Source: Lachnospiraceae bacterium (GTDB lineage Bacteria; Bacillota; Clostridia; Lachnospirales; Lachnospiraceae). Taken from it: a DNA stretch of 64,000 nucleotides. Of the stretch, positions 43,944 through 52,646 are shown one piece after another. The position numbers and the translations under genes are program-made. Within the stretch, counting starts at the first letter, position 1; each line of letters opens with the position of its first letter. The notes under the pieces are model-generated. The model searched no databases. It worked only from the letters and a program-made list of their open reading frames with translations, and was not told the origin of the DNA. The stretch lies in assembly GCA_009774245.1 (NCBI GenBank), contig VSNM01000025.1, positions 3,196 through 67,195 of the forward strand, read 5' to 3'.

Positions 43944-44906
43944 GTGAATTATATTGTTTTTGATTTGGAGTGGAATCAGGCAGCCGATTTGCGTACAAGG
44001 CGGGCGAATAGTCTGTTATTTGAGATTATTGAGATCGGGGCTGTGAAGTTAAACGAGAAAAAAGAACAGATTGACGATTTTCACGAGTTGATCAAACCCC
44101 AGGTGTTTCATACGATGAATCAGGTGACAGGGGATTTGATTCACTTGAAAATGGAGCAGCTCGAGGACTGCCGCTCTTTCCCGGAGGTTGCCGCGGATTT
44201 CGTCCAGTGGTGCGGCAGTGACTTTATCTTTTGCACATGGGGAAACCTCGATCTCACAGAGCTGCAGAAAAACATGGACTACTACAATATGACACCAGTG
44301 TCAGAAAAGACGCTGCAATATTACGATGTCCAGAAGCTGTTCAGCATTGCCTTTGAGGACAGGAAGTCGAGGCGCACACTGCAGTATGCGGTCGACTTTC
44401 TGCATATCAGGAAGGATGTGGATTTTCACAGGGCATATACGGATGCGTATTACACAGCAGAGGTTATCAAAAGGATTGGGGATGACAGGGTATTTCGAAA
44501 TTATTCTTTCGACACTTATCATCTGCCGAGAAATAAGTCCGAGGAAATTAAGATCTGTTTTGAGGACTACGCCAAATATATATCAAGGGAATTTGCGGAC
44601 AAGCCTGCCGCCATGGGAGATCGGGAGGTCACGGCAACCCAGTGCTTTCTGTGCGGCGCGAAGACCAGGAAAAAAATCCCATGGTTTACCAGTAATGGAA
44701 AACATTACTATACCGTTGTATACTGTGCGCGTCATGGTGCGATTAAGGGAAAAATCCGGCTGCGCAGGTCGGAGGACAACAAGATCTATGTGGTCAAGAC
44801 AATGAAGCAGATCGGACCTGATGTGGTGCAGGACATTATGAATAAAAAAAATCAGGTGCGAAAAAGCAGAAAAGAGAGGCGCCACAAAAAGGAAGGCTTG
44901 GATTAA
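43944..44906 (+). CDS. DEDDh-type 3'-5' exonuclease domain protein
   Basis: 320 aa from GTG 43944. The exonuclease domain spans 1-185: IVFDLEWNQ (Exo I DxE), TWGNLDLTELQKNM (Exo II) and HRAYTDAYYTAEV (Exo III HxxxxxD). The C-terminal part has CFLCGAKTRKKIPWF, a possible zinc site, and a basic tail KSRKERRHKKEG suited to nucleic acid binding. Related to KapD/ERI-like exonucleases. Its stop overlaps the convergent D,D-carboxypeptidase stop by 4 nt. Confidence 0.88.
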   Translation: MNYIVFDLEWNQAADLRTRRANSLLFEIIEIGAVKLNEKKEQIDDFHELIKPQVFHTMNQVTGDLIHLKMEQLEDCRSFPEVAADFVQWCGSDFIFCTWGNLDLTELQKNMDYYNMTPVSEKTLQYYDVQKLFSIAFEDRKSRRTLQYAVDFLHIRKDVDFHRAYTDAYYTAEVIKRIGDDRVFRNYSFDTYHLPRNKSEEIKICFEDYAKYISREFADKPAAMGDREVTATQCFLCGAKTRKKIPWFTSNGKHYYTVVYCARHGAIKGKIRLRRSEDNKIYVVKTMKQIGPDVVQDIMNKKNQVRKSRKERRHKKEGLD

Positions 44907-46519
44907 TGCCTTCCTTTTCTATTGAACCATATTGGCAGTCGCCTGGAAGGGTTGTGCCATCTGGCACGCCGCCGGGCTTCCCGTCTGGCCGCCCGCATTT
45001 CCCTCCGCCTGCTACGGCGGCGTTTGCTGCTCTGTCCTCTCGGGGAAAAGCTGTAGTTGTTGATGACAGATATGATAAACAGGATCAATACAATGACAAC
45101 GGCAGCAATGATAATTCCGATAATGACTTTTTGGATATCAATGTAGATCACATTCATCTCCTCGGGCGGTTCTGTGGACAGCTCGGAGGAGGCGATCATT
45201 TCTCCCTCAGAGTTATCTGGAATGAGCTCATAGGAGGGCTCATCGGAACTGAAGTGAAAAGCAGGCACGCTGGATTTGTAAAATACCAGATTGCATCCGC
45301 CGACAGGGACATCGGAGTATGTGTAGTTGATGGTGGCGATCACGTTGGTGTCAGGTGATTGCTCCGCATAAGTCAGCGTCGATACGGTATCTGAAAAATC
45401 CGCTGTGTTTGGCAATATGACATATGTGTCATTTTCTATGGAGATAAGCGGTGTCGAGTCACCGAACAAATCATTCTCTGTGTCAAAGAAATCCATCGTG
45501 TCGATGTTGTATTTGGTCTCGTGATCCCTGATGGAAACGCGCTGAAAATTTTCAAATCCATACTGAAAAAGTGTGATGGTATCCTCGAACTGATAGGGTG
45601 TCTCATCCATGAAAACAACACACACAAGTTTCATACCGTTTTTCTCCGCAGCAGAGACAAGTGTCTGGCGGGATTGCGATACGAATCCTGTCTTGCTGCC
45701 GAGGAGGTATTGGTACTCGTAAGGCTTTCCCTTATAAAGTTGGTTTTTGGATGCGATCCACACATCATCCTCGTCATCAGGTTTTAATCGAAAATGGTAA
45801 CTGGGCGTGGAGGACATTTTGCAGAGCTGTTCGTTCTTAAAAAATTCGCATCCGACTAAGGCGAGATCGTAAGCACTGGTGTAGTGATCTTCGTCAAATA
45901 GTCCGTTACAGTTGGTAAAATGGGAGTCTGTGCCGCCAAGCGAGGCGACCTTTTCGTTCATAAGCTCCGCGAAGGCTTCCACCGTTTTTTCCTTCCCGAG
46001 CTTTTCCGCGACGTGTTCCCCAACGGCGCTCGCGACTTCATTGGCGGACAGTACCAATACACAGTAGAGCGCCTGTTCCATTGGCATGGTGTCGCCAGTG
46101 TCAACACCACCCAGCCTGGAACCGTCAACCGGGACATCATAAATAGAATCATGGGAAAAGGTGATGGTCTCATCCATGGTGCAATTCTGCATTGCCAGCA
46201 GACATGTCAGAATCTTGGTCGTGCTGGCAGGATAATTCTTTTCGTGGATATTTTTCGCATAGAGGATAGTGTGTGTATTCATCTCCATCAGGATGGCAGA
46301 TTTCGCGCCGATGGCAGGGCCCTGTGGCCAGTTTTCAATCGCGTTGGTCTGGACCGGAAGCGCCTTGTGCTGCTCCATCTGCTCCATATAGTCTTCCGCA
46401 GCGTATGACACGGCCGCTGCCGGCAGTATGATATCGGAGACAGGCAGACTCAATGCCAGTACGGATACCAGTGCGGAGGCGCCCAGCAATCTATTGATAA
46501 AATGTTTGATATGTCTCAT
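44903..46519 (-). CDS. D-alanyl-D-alanine carboxypeptidase (S11) with C-terminal membrane anchor
   Basis: 538 aa; start at 46519 with GAAGGGA 9 nt upstream and a signal peptide (LLGASALVSVLALSLPVS). Penicillin-binding motifs are STTK (in NYPASTTKILTC), SAN (VLSANEVAS) and KTG (LGSKTGFVS). It trims the terminal D-Ala of peptidoglycan pentapeptides. Unlike short family members it has a beta-rich C-terminal domain, a transmembrane helix (IIGIIIAAVVIVLILFIISV, about 465-485) and a very Arg-rich tail of about 40 residues, which should face the cytoplasm. Confidence 0.92.
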   Translation of the reverse strand: MRHIKHFINRLLGASALVSVLALSLPVSDIILPAAAVSYAAEDYMEQMEQHKALPVQTNAIENWPQGPAIGAKSAILMEMNTHTILYAKNIHEKNYPASTTKILTCLLAMQNCTMDETITFSHDSIYDVPVDGSRLGGVDTGDTMPMEQALYCVLVLSANEVASAVGEHVAEKLGKEKTVEAFAELMNEKVASLGGTDSHFTNCNGLFDEDHYTSAYDLALVGCEFFKNEQLCKMSSTPSYHFRLKPDDEDDVWIASKNQLYKGKPYEYQYLLGSKTGFVSQSRQTLVSAAEKNGMKLVCVVFMDETPYQFEDTITLFQYGFENFQRVSIRDHETKYNIDTMDFFDTENDLFGDSTPLISIENDTYVILPNTADFSDTVSTLTYAEQSPDTNVIATINYTYSDVPVGGCNLVFYKSSVPAFHFSSDEPSYELIPDNSEGEMIASSELSTEPPEEMNVIYIDIQKVIIGIIIAAVVIVLILFIISVINNYSFSPRGQSSKRRRSRRREMRAARREARRRARWHNPSRRLPIWFNRKGRH

Positions 46520-46560
46520 TTATTTAATCCCTTCATATATAATTAGGCCAAAAGTGTTGA

Positions 46561-46686
46561 TCGCGCCAGCCGCAGCCACGAAGTGGCATATTTCCTATCT
46601 GAAAAATTGCCATATAAGATTTTTCAGATTGTGGCTTGTGCGCATCACATTATACTGAGCGGTCAGTCTTTTCGACCGCCAGTATA
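46561..46686 (-). repeat. multi-hairpin dispersed repeat, copy C (variant)
   Basis: Shares with copies A and B the GCCAGCCGCAGCCACGAAG block and the whole TATACTGAGCGGTC...GACCGCCAGTATA hairpin, but lacks the ACTCACGACAGAT hairpin and has a different central hairpin (TCTGAAAAAT/ATTTTTCAGA) replacing the TTATGCGGC arm. Located between the nrdG end and the carboxypeptidase start. Confidence 0.85.
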
Positions 46687-46749
46687 ATTTATTAGTATAC
46701 ATATTAGATTGTACACTATTTTGGTAAAAATGTAACCAGATATAAAAAT

Positions 46750-47466
46750 TTAATTTTCGGATATGCCGCGAAGAAAGGTGTTTGGAATAAATTGTCTGCA
46801 AAGTGCGGCATAGGCATGCAGCGTCTCATCCGGGTGCGCATGAAATCCCTTACATAATACACCGCTGCTGTCTGTATAGGACTGCAGAAAATATGCGTCT
46901 GCGCCCGAGATCCATCGTGCGATCGCAAGCATGTCTGTCTCATCATGAAGTTCTTTGACAATCGTCGTGCGAAACTCATAGGGAATCCGTTTTTGATTCA
47001 TCAATATCTGGACAGAGCGCTCGACTGCAGTCAGGTCAAACGCAGAATGATCTGTTGAAAAGCCAGTTGTGACTCCATACTTGTCCGGAGCATTCTTGAT
47101 ATCCATAGCGCAGTAATCGATCAGTCCCGCACGAATCAGGTCACCGAGCATCTGCGGATTGGTGCCGTTGGTATCCAGTTTCACCAGATAGCCAAGTTCC
47201 CGGATCTGCGAGATGAACTCTGGCAGGTCCGGATATAAGGTGGGTTCACCGCCAGTAATGCACACTCCGGTCAGGACATTGCGCCGTTTCTGCAGAAAAG
47301 CAAAGATTTCCTCTTCCGAAAGCGGAACGAGAGATTGATCCTTCAATACAAGATCTCTGTTGTGGCAGTACGGACAGCGGAAATTGCACCCGCCGGTGAA
47401 CAGAGTCGCCGCCACAAATCCCGGGTAATCCAATAAGGTCGTTTTGTTCAAACCGAGAATCAGCAT
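46750..47466 (-). CDS. nrdG: anaerobic ribonucleotide reductase activating protein (radical SAM)
   Basis: 238 aa. CNFRCPYCHN (CxxxCxxC) binds the 4Fe-4S cluster used with S-adenosylmethionine to form the glycyl radical on the class III reductase; GVCITGGEPTL is the second radical SAM motif and LDTNGTNP follows. N-terminal NKTTLLDYPGFVAATLFTGG is typical of this NrdG-like/pyruvate-formate-lyase-activase-like subgroup. The reductase nrdD is not adjacent, so a different glycyl-radical partner cannot be excluded. Confidence 0.88.
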   Translation of the reverse strand: MLILGLNKTTLLDYPGFVAATLFTGGCNFRCPYCHNRDLVLKDQSLVPLSEEEIFAFLQKRRNVLTGVCITGGEPTLYPDLPEFISQIRELGYLVKLDTNGTNPQMLGDLIRAGLIDYCAMDIKNAPDKYGVTTGFSTDHSAFDLTAVERSVQILMNQKRIPYEFRTTIVKELHDETDMLAIARWISGADAYFLQSYTDSSGVLCKGFHAHPDETLHAYAALCRQFIPNTFLRGISEN

Positions 47467-47596
47467 GATACAGCCTCCATGATAAAGATTTTGCCGCAGA
47501 GGTGATTTTCAAACACACTCTAAGACAGTATAACATATTTTTGCAAAAATACACATAGGATAAATCAACATCTGATAAAACAGAGTTGATGGGATA

Positions 47597-47935
47597 ATGA
47601 TGAATTATATCTGGGGCGGTATGCTGATCATAGGGATTATTTTTGGCGTGGCGACGGGAAATATGCAGGCAGTAACGGACGCAGTACTGCAGTCCTCCAA
47701 GGAGGCGGTAACACTCGGTATCTCCATGCTCGGCATCGTGGCATTCTGGACAGGGCTGATGGAGGTAGCGCAGGAGGCGGGCGTCATCACAGGGCTCACC
47801 CGGCTGATCGCACCGTTTATGCGCTTTCTGTTTCCAAAGATTCCCCAAGGACACAGGGCATGGGATTCCCTGTCCGCCAATTTCGTAGCTAATATCCTGG
47901 GACTCGGCTGGGCGGCGACGCCGGCGGGGCTTTGA
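47597..47935 (+). pseudogene. spmA: spore maturation protein A, 3' truncated at an island edge
   Basis: 112 aa of the normal ~200. MNYIWGGMLIIGIIFGVATG, FWTGLMEVAQEAG, and LSANFVANILGLGWAATPAGL are SpmA (nucleoside-recognition domain) motifs; the homologue continues after ATPAGL with many more residues, but here a stop follows immediately as the sequence changes character. SpmA acts in spore core dehydration with SpmB. The break indicates insertion of the following element; the missing 3' part and spmB are not in the window. Confidence 0.85.
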
Positions 47936-48090
47936 GTTATTATAATGACAGGTTGAAAAATCCATTGAGAAATCAAGGGTTTCCACCGATTTAGTCCTAA
48001 TGAAAAAATGTAGTTTTGCATCAAAGCATTTCTGATTTTTCATTTGGGCGGCGCCGATTCAAAAGAAAATTGAGAAGAAATGTCAGTAGT

Positions 48091-48233
48091 GTAACTCAAA
48101 GTGCCTAAAAGCGATGAGTTACTGGTTCTAGTATAGCATAAGGAGGGTAGAAGGTAAACAATTACATATTGGTTATTTAGTTAGGACTAAATTAGTGAAT
48201 GGCAGAAGTGCTGTTATTACTAACTTAGTCCTA
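48091..48233. other. two stem-loops in the gap between spmA break and DUF6075 gene
   Basis: The 337-bp gap 47936-48272 has no gene. It holds an 8-bp stem (GTAACTCA 48091-48098, TGAGTTAC 48115-48122) and a 15-bp imperfect stem (TAGGACTAAATTAGT 48182-48196, ACTAACTTAGTCCTA 48219-48233) followed by T-rich sequence. The second could be a terminator; TTTAGTCCTA also occurs at about 47989, giving a third copy of the arm sequence. Confidence 0.5.
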
Positions 48234-48272
48234 TTTCTTTATCAAAACTCAAAATAAAGGAGGAATCAATTT

Positions 48273-48743
48273 ATGAAAGCCAATACAGCGTTAAGAGCAG
48301 AGAAAGCGAAAGAGATTATTTTTATCAGTGATGCACATGAAAAATTCTACTATGAGAAATTAAAAGAGGTCAGGGATCAGGACGTGTACCATAAAGCGCT
48401 TGTATATTGTCTTGGTATCAGTGATGACACAAGAAGGAATATTTACAGTATCTATAACTTTAAGACAGGCTGTGTAAAAACAGAGTGCCTGCATGAAGGC
48501 TGGCAGACCAGCGGGAGCGTGAAAGTAGTCAGGATGGCGTATAACCTTTACTGCAACGGTACGCCGAGTGTCCTTGATTACGATGATGCGGAGGAACAGG
48601 TGGACGAGTGCAGACGGTACACAGTGGAAGAACTGTTCTGCTGTGCCTATGCGCCTTATTTTTGGCAGGCGGTACAGATTCGTTATCCGGAATATGTAAC
48701 ATATAACCACAACTTGTACGCCATGCTTGGAGGACGGGATTGA
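48273..48743 (+). CDS. DUF6075-family conjugative-element protein
   Basis: 156 aa, preceded by AAAGGAGGAA. The sequence (IIFISDAHEKFYYEKLKEVRDQDVYHKALVYCLGISDDTR...) matches the clostridial element family DUF6075; no known activity. The next gene starts inside its stop codon (TGATG). It appears intact. Confidence 0.75.
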   Translation: MKANTALRAEKAKEIIFISDAHEKFYYEKLKEVRDQDVYHKALVYCLGISDDTRRNIYSIYNFKTGCVKTECLHEGWQTSGSVKVVRMAYNLYCNGTPSVLDYDDAEEQVDECRRYTVEELFCCAYAPYFWQAVQIRYPEYVTYNHNLYAMLGGRD

Positions 48744-48919
48744 TGTTAAAAGTCAGGCTTATGGGAACGAAGAACGATATTAAGTGGTTCGGGAAGATTT
48801 TACAGAGGAACCCGAAAATCGAAGTGACGGAGTTTTCCGATATGTTCCCAAACAAAGGGACAAAGAAATATTACAGGACTTATGTGGAAGTCAGGAAAAG
48901 CAACGTAAAAGAAAATTAG
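48743..48919 (+). CDS. DUF3970-like small element protein
   Basis: A 58-aa frame beginning MLKVRLMGTKNDIKWFGKIL and ending VRKSNVKEN, overlapping the previous stop by 1-2 nt. It resembles short YvzF/DUF3970 proteins often seen in the same place in conjugative elements. Function unknown. Confidence 0.6.
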   Translation: MLKVRLMGTKNDIKWFGKILQRNPKIEVTEFSDMFPNKGTKKYYRTYVEVRKSNVKEN

Positions 48920-48940
48920 TAGAAGCAAAGGAGAATTATC

Positions 48941-49471
48941 ATGTGTAAAATAATCGCAATCGCAAACCAGAAAGGCGGTGTGGGCAAGACCACCACCACA
49001 AGCAATTTAGGAATCGGGCTGGCAAAACAGGGAAAGAAGGTGCTTCTGATTGATGCGGACGCACAGGGCAGTCTGACCGCAAGTTTAGGCTTTACAGAGC
49101 CGGACAGTCTGGAAGTCACGCTTGCAACCATTATGGGGAACTTAATCAATGACGAGGAAGTAGAGCCGGGAGAAGGCATTCTCCACCATGAGGAAGGGAT
49201 AGACTTAATGCCGGGGAACATCGAGCTTTCCGGTCTGGAAGTTTCCCTTGTGAATGTGATGAGCCGGGAAACGGTACTCCGGTCATACATAGAGATTGTG
49301 AAGGAGAGCTACGATTATATCTTGATTGACTGTATGCCTTCCCTCGGCATGATTACCATAAATGCCTTTGCCAGCGCCGACAGCATCTTGATACCCGTAC
49401 AGGCGGCATATCTGCCCGTCAAAGGCTTGCAGCAGCTTAAGGGAACTTCAGAACGAGAGCCGACAGCATAA
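48941..49471 (+). pseudogene. ParA-family ATPase, C-terminally truncated
   Basis: Starts MCKIIAIANQKGGVGKTTTTSNLG, the deviant Walker A of ParA, with DADAQGSLTASLG and YDYILIDCMPSLG (Walker B). Normal proteins reach about 270 aa; here homology ends at LPVKGLQQL (about residue 166) and an unrelated 11-residue tail (KGTSEREPTA) leads to a stop. A deletion joining parA to other element sequence is the simplest explanation. Partitioning function is unlikely. Confidence 0.8.
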
Positions 49472-49620
49472 CAGGCAACAGAACAAAACGAAACGGAGGG
49501 AGGAAGAAATTTAATGTGAAATTTATTGTAAAGACAGGCGATTTTTTGTATAATTGAAGTGTGGCGGCGCAGATTATATTATATCTTGTGCCACAGATTT
49601 TTAGGAATCGAGGTGTTAAA

Positions 49621-50499
49621 GTGCAGGACGATACAAAGCAGATAGTACCCGAAGAAGAAACAATAGCTAAATATACCATCAAGGACAGTGTATTTTCTGA
49701 CTTATTTAAGATTAAAAAATACCTGTTGCAATTATATAGGGCACTCCACCCAGAAGATAAAACAGCCACCGAGAGTGAACTAACAGATATTACGATTAAG
49801 AATGTTCTGACAGACGGGATTTATAATGATTTAGGTTTCCTTTTAGGGGAAAAATTTATGATTCTGTTAGAAGCGCAATCATTATGGACGTTGAATATTA
49901 TTATTAGAGCGTTGCTATATCTTGCGCAGACATATCATGATTATTTTGAGCGTACCAATCAAAATCTATACAAGAGCAAGAAAGTAAAAATGCCAAAACC
50001 CGAACTGTATGTAATTTACACAGGTGACCGAAAAAACATTCCTGATACAATATCCTTATCAAAGGAATTTTTTGACGGAGTTGATACTGCTGTTGATGTA
50101 AAGGTTAAAGTTATTTGCGAGAATGATACGGACAGCATACTCAATCAGTATATTATTTTCTGTAAAGTGTATAATGAACAGATGAAACTTTATGGCAGAA
50201 CAAGAAAAACTGTTACTGAAACAATTCGTATCTGTAAAGACAAAAATATATTAAGGGAATACTTGCTTGACAGGGAAAAGGAGGTTGTGTCAATTATGAT
50301 GAGTTTATTTGACGAGGAAGAAGTTATAAGGTCTTATATCAAAAGTGAGCGTTATGAAGCTGAACAAGATAAAGCAAGAAAGACAGCTATTCGAATGATT
50401 AAGGCAGGTAAAATGTCATTGGAGGACATAGCAGATTACACAGAGTTATCGCTTGATTTAGTTAAGGATTTACAGAGTGAGATTATGCAGTTAGCATAA
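49621..50499 (+). CDS. Rpn/PDDEXK-family recombination-promoting nuclease
   Basis: GTG 49621 (GAGGTG upstream) gives 292 aa starting MQDDTKQIVPEEETIAKYT; an earlier GTG at 49561 adds residues outside the family. Features of the PD-(D/E)XK Rpn family: IKDSVFSDLFKIKKYLLQLYRALHPED, KNVLTDGIYNDLGFLLGEKFMILLEAQSLW with catalytic Asp and Glu-Ala-Gln, and a helical C-terminus. Rpn nucleases promote RecA-independent recombination and may act as transposition helpers. It looks intact among truncated genes and probably arrived as an independent insertion. Confidence 0.85.
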   Translation: MQDDTKQIVPEEETIAKYTIKDSVFSDLFKIKKYLLQLYRALHPEDKTATESELTDITIKNVLTDGIYNDLGFLLGEKFMILLEAQSLWTLNIIIRALLYLAQTYHDYFERTNQNLYKSKKVKMPKPELYVIYTGDRKNIPDTISLSKEFFDGVDTAVDVKVKVICENDTDSILNQYIIFCKVYNEQMKLYGRTRKTVTETIRICKDKNILREYLLDREKEVVSIMMSLFDEEEVIRSYIKSERYEAEQDKARKTAIRMIKAGKMSLEDIADYTELSLDLVKDLQSEIMQLA

Positions 50500-50529
50500 T
50501 CGACAAAACAATTTAATATCAAAATAACA

Positions 50530-50581
50530 GCGTAAAGGCGCATGGAACAGTAAATTGTAAACCATGCGTCTTTTTTTACGC
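50530..50581 (+). terminator. hairpin before tnpW
   Basis: GCGTAAAGGCGCATGG pairs with CCATGCGTC-TTTTTTTACGC across a 16-nt loop; T-run is inside the right arm. It precedes the tnpW ribosome site and could be a terminator for the nuclease gene or a leader structure. Confidence 0.55.
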
Positions 50582-50595
50582 CCAAGAGGAGAAAC

Positions 50596-50796
50596 ATGAG
50601 CGACAACATTCAGACCAACACCACAGGGCGATTAACGCCCTGTTTGCAAAAGAAGATTGATAAGACAACCTACTTAGTCGAGGTACATTTTTCTTCTAAC
50701 AGTACCCAAAGCATAGAGGACAAGCTAAAGCGTGTCATTCTCCATGACTTAGAGCATGGAAAACAGGGAAAATCAAGAAAAAGTGATGAAAAATGA
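50596..50796 (+). CDS. tnpW: transposon-encoded TnpW-family protein
   Basis: 66 aa, AAGAGGAG upstream. TTGRLTPCLQKKIDKTTYLVEVHFSSNSTQ matches TnpW small proteins of Tn4451-type elements. Role unknown. Followed immediately by the VirD4 fragment. Confidence 0.75.
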   Translation: MSDNIQTNTTGRLTPCLQKKIDKTTYLVEVHFSSNSTQSIEDKLKRVILHDLEHGKQGKSRKSDEK

Positions 50797-50811
50797 TGAA
50801 TACGTCCTTGA

Positions 50812-51537
50812 CAAGTAGCAACAGGCAAGACAGCTAAATCTATCCTGATTAGCTGCGGCGCAAGGTTAGCGCCATTTGACATTAAGGAGCTGCGTGACCT
50901 TATGGAATATGACGATCTGGAGCTTGACACGCTTGGGGAACAGAAAACAGCATTGTTCGTCATTATTTCAGATACGGACGCCACATTTAACTTCGTAGTG
51001 TCAATCATGTATTCGCAGCTCTTTAATTTACTTTGTGACAAAGCAGATGATGTCTATAACGGCAGGCTCCCGGTTCATGTGAGGATGCTGCTGGACGAGT
51101 TTGCGAACATCGGCCAGATTCCGCAGTTTGAGAAGCTGATTGCCACAATCCGGAGCCGGGAAATATCGGCTTCCATTATCTTGCAGTCGAAGTCACAGCT
51201 TAAAGCGATTTATAAGGACAACGCTGACACCATTGAAGGGAATTGTGATACCACCTTATTCCTCGGAGGGAAGGAAAAGACCACCTTAAAAGAGATGGCG
51301 GAAATTTTGGGTAAGGAAACGATTGACCTTTACAATACCTCTGACACAAGGGGTACGTCGCAGTCCTACGGTTTAAATTATCAAAAGACCGGAAAAGATA
51401 TGCCATACTTATTTGTGAAGAGTTGGCTGCCCAATACAAAAATAAACAGAACAGGGACACGATCAGCCGACGATTCAGCTAATCATGTCTTTTTTATTTC
51501 TTTTCATCTGGTACAATACTGTACGTCTAAAAAGTAA
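50812..51537 (+). pseudogene. VirD4/TraG coupling protein internal fragment
   Basis: In-frame sequence from 50812 (VATGKTAKSILISCGARLA) runs through FNFVVSIMYSQLFNLLCDKAD, VRMLLDEFANIGQIPQFEKLIATIRSRE (Walker B DEFAN), to LNYQKTGKD, all typical of type IV coupling proteins of clostridial elements. It lacks the first ~300 residues, including Walker A, and after about 51390 the homology stops; the last ~45 residues are unrelated. There is no start codon at the true beginning, so this is a relic. Confidence 0.85.
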
Positions 51538-51593
51538 CATAAGGGAATAATGGGTTGAATCAACCTGCATGAAAGTATGTCAGGAGGAAAAGC

Positions 51594-51971
51594 ATGGGTG
51601 AACTAAAGAAACGGATAACAGAAAATGGTATTGATTATATACTGGTAGGGGATTATTATATCCCTGATTTGAAACTGCCGGAAGAAAATCGTCCGATTGG
51701 GTATTTTGGTCGGTTGCATCGGGATTATCTGAAGCAGGAACATTCCGCACGTTATACAGCATTATTACTGACTTGTAAATTATGGACATATCTTGCCGAT
51801 TTGAATGAGCAGGCAGAGAAACGGTTAGATATTATCATGGAGCAGATGAGAACTGCCGAAGGAGTGACCGAGGAGCTAAAAGCCAAAAATCAATGGGAAT
51901 GGATTCGGAAAATGAACAATATCCGGTATCGGGCAGAGGAAATAGTAAAAAATGAGATAGTTTATATCTGA
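51594..51971 (+). CDS. tnpV: transposon-encoded TnpV-family protein
   Basis: 125 aa with AGGAGGAAA upstream. RPIGYFGRLHRDYLKQEHSARYTALL, AEGVTEELKAKNQWEWIRKMNNIR and EEIVKNEIVYI fit TnpV of Tn4451-like mobilizable transposons. It is intact. Role in transposition is not established. Confidence 0.85.
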   Translation: MGELKKRITENGIDYILVGDYYIPDLKLPEENRPIGYFGRLHRDYLKQEHSARYTALLLTCKLWTYLADLNEQAEKRLDIIMEQMRTAEGVTEELKAKNQWEWIRKMNNIRYRAEEIVKNEIVYI

Positions 51972-51991
51972 ATCATGGATGTAAAATCAAT

Positions 51992-52360
51992 ATGGAAAAA
52001 CAGGTTTATATCACAGAGGAAGAACGGGAAAAGTGCCAAAAAGTGGCTGATGCGTTTGCGGAGTTGTACGAGATGGCAGATATTGTAGTGGTTGATGTGG
52101 GCAGATATGGTTTTGTGATGCTCATATACTATACTCCGCCGCATGGTTTTGAGGAAGATGCAACTTTTACGGACAGCAGAGCATTGTTTGATGCTCTTTG
52201 GCAGGAATGGTTCAATACGACACTGTATCTGACAGCAAAGAAAATGCAGTTAGATAATATTATCTATGAGAAAGTATTCAACTGCCTTTCAAAAGAAAAA
52301 CAATCGGCAATTATTGGGAGAAAAGTCGACTTTGCAAGAAAGGCGGGTATAACTCTATAA
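51992..52360 (+). CDS. hypothetical protein next to tnpV
   Basis: 122 aa starting MEKQVYITEEEREKCQKVADAF, 20 nt after tnpV without a strong ribosome site. A single alpha/beta domain is suggested (ADIVVVDVGRYGFVMLIYY) followed by helices. No motif recognised; position suggests it travels with tnpV. Confidence 0.6.
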   Translation: MEKQVYITEEEREKCQKVADAFAELYEMADIVVVDVGRYGFVMLIYYTPPHGFEEDATFTDSRALFDALWQEWFNTTLYLTAKKMQLDNIIYEKVFNCLSKEKQSAIIGRKVDFARKAGITL

Positions 52361-52412
52361 AATGAGTTTTACAAAAAGAAAACGCTCTATGTAGTGGACA
52401 AAAAGAGATTAG

Positions 52413-52448
52413 AAAGGCTCTGTGTATGATAAATATGCAGGGCTTTTC
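52413..52448 (+). terminator. weak terminator before the phosphate operon
   Basis: AAAGGCTCTG and CAGGGCTTTT pair with two wobble/mismatch positions around a 15-nt AT-rich loop, ending in T. It would isolate the pst promoter from the element genes. Confidence 0.45.
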
Positions 52449-52543
52449 ACTTTTGGACATAATGTCTAAAAGTTATAAAAGAGAAACGAATGAGATGTTA
52501 TGCACTTTTCCATAATGCGGTCTTTAATGATAAGTCTGCAAAT

Positions 52544-52606
52544 TTTACAAATATTTGACAAAAGTTGTGTTTTTGATTTTACAGACAGTACTTATCATAA
52601 TAATCA
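52544..52606 (+). promoter_or_regulatory. PhoP-box-like direct repeats and promoter of the pst operon
   Basis: TTTACA at 52544, 5-nt gap, TTGACA at 52555, 17-nt gap, TTTACA at 52578: hexamers resembling the TT(A/T)ACA repeats bound by PhoP in Firmicutes, in 11- and 23-bp steps. The last can double as -35 with TAATCA near 52601 as -10. It fits control by the phoB/phoR genes of the same operon under phosphate limitation. Confidence 0.65.
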
Positions 52607-52646
52607 CAGAACAAAAAATATCAGATAGAAAAGGAGAAAATGTATC

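Larger units (their letters stand above)
47935..52448. mobile_element. decayed integrative/conjugative element remnant
   Basis: Starting at the spmA break, this region holds DUF6075 and DUF3970 genes, a truncated parA, an Rpn nuclease gene, tnpW, a VirD4 fragment and tnpV. These belong to Tn4451-like or related clostridial conjugative elements. No integrase, relaxase or replication gene remains, and several genes stop abruptly at junctions (49436, about 51390), so at least two deletions are implied. The right end is not defined; the phosphate operon beyond may be part of the same island. Confidence 0.7.

Noticed and set aside
48182..48233. Attachment site of the element
   Set aside because: It is a stem-loop away from the spmA break and I see no direct repeat with another end inside the window.
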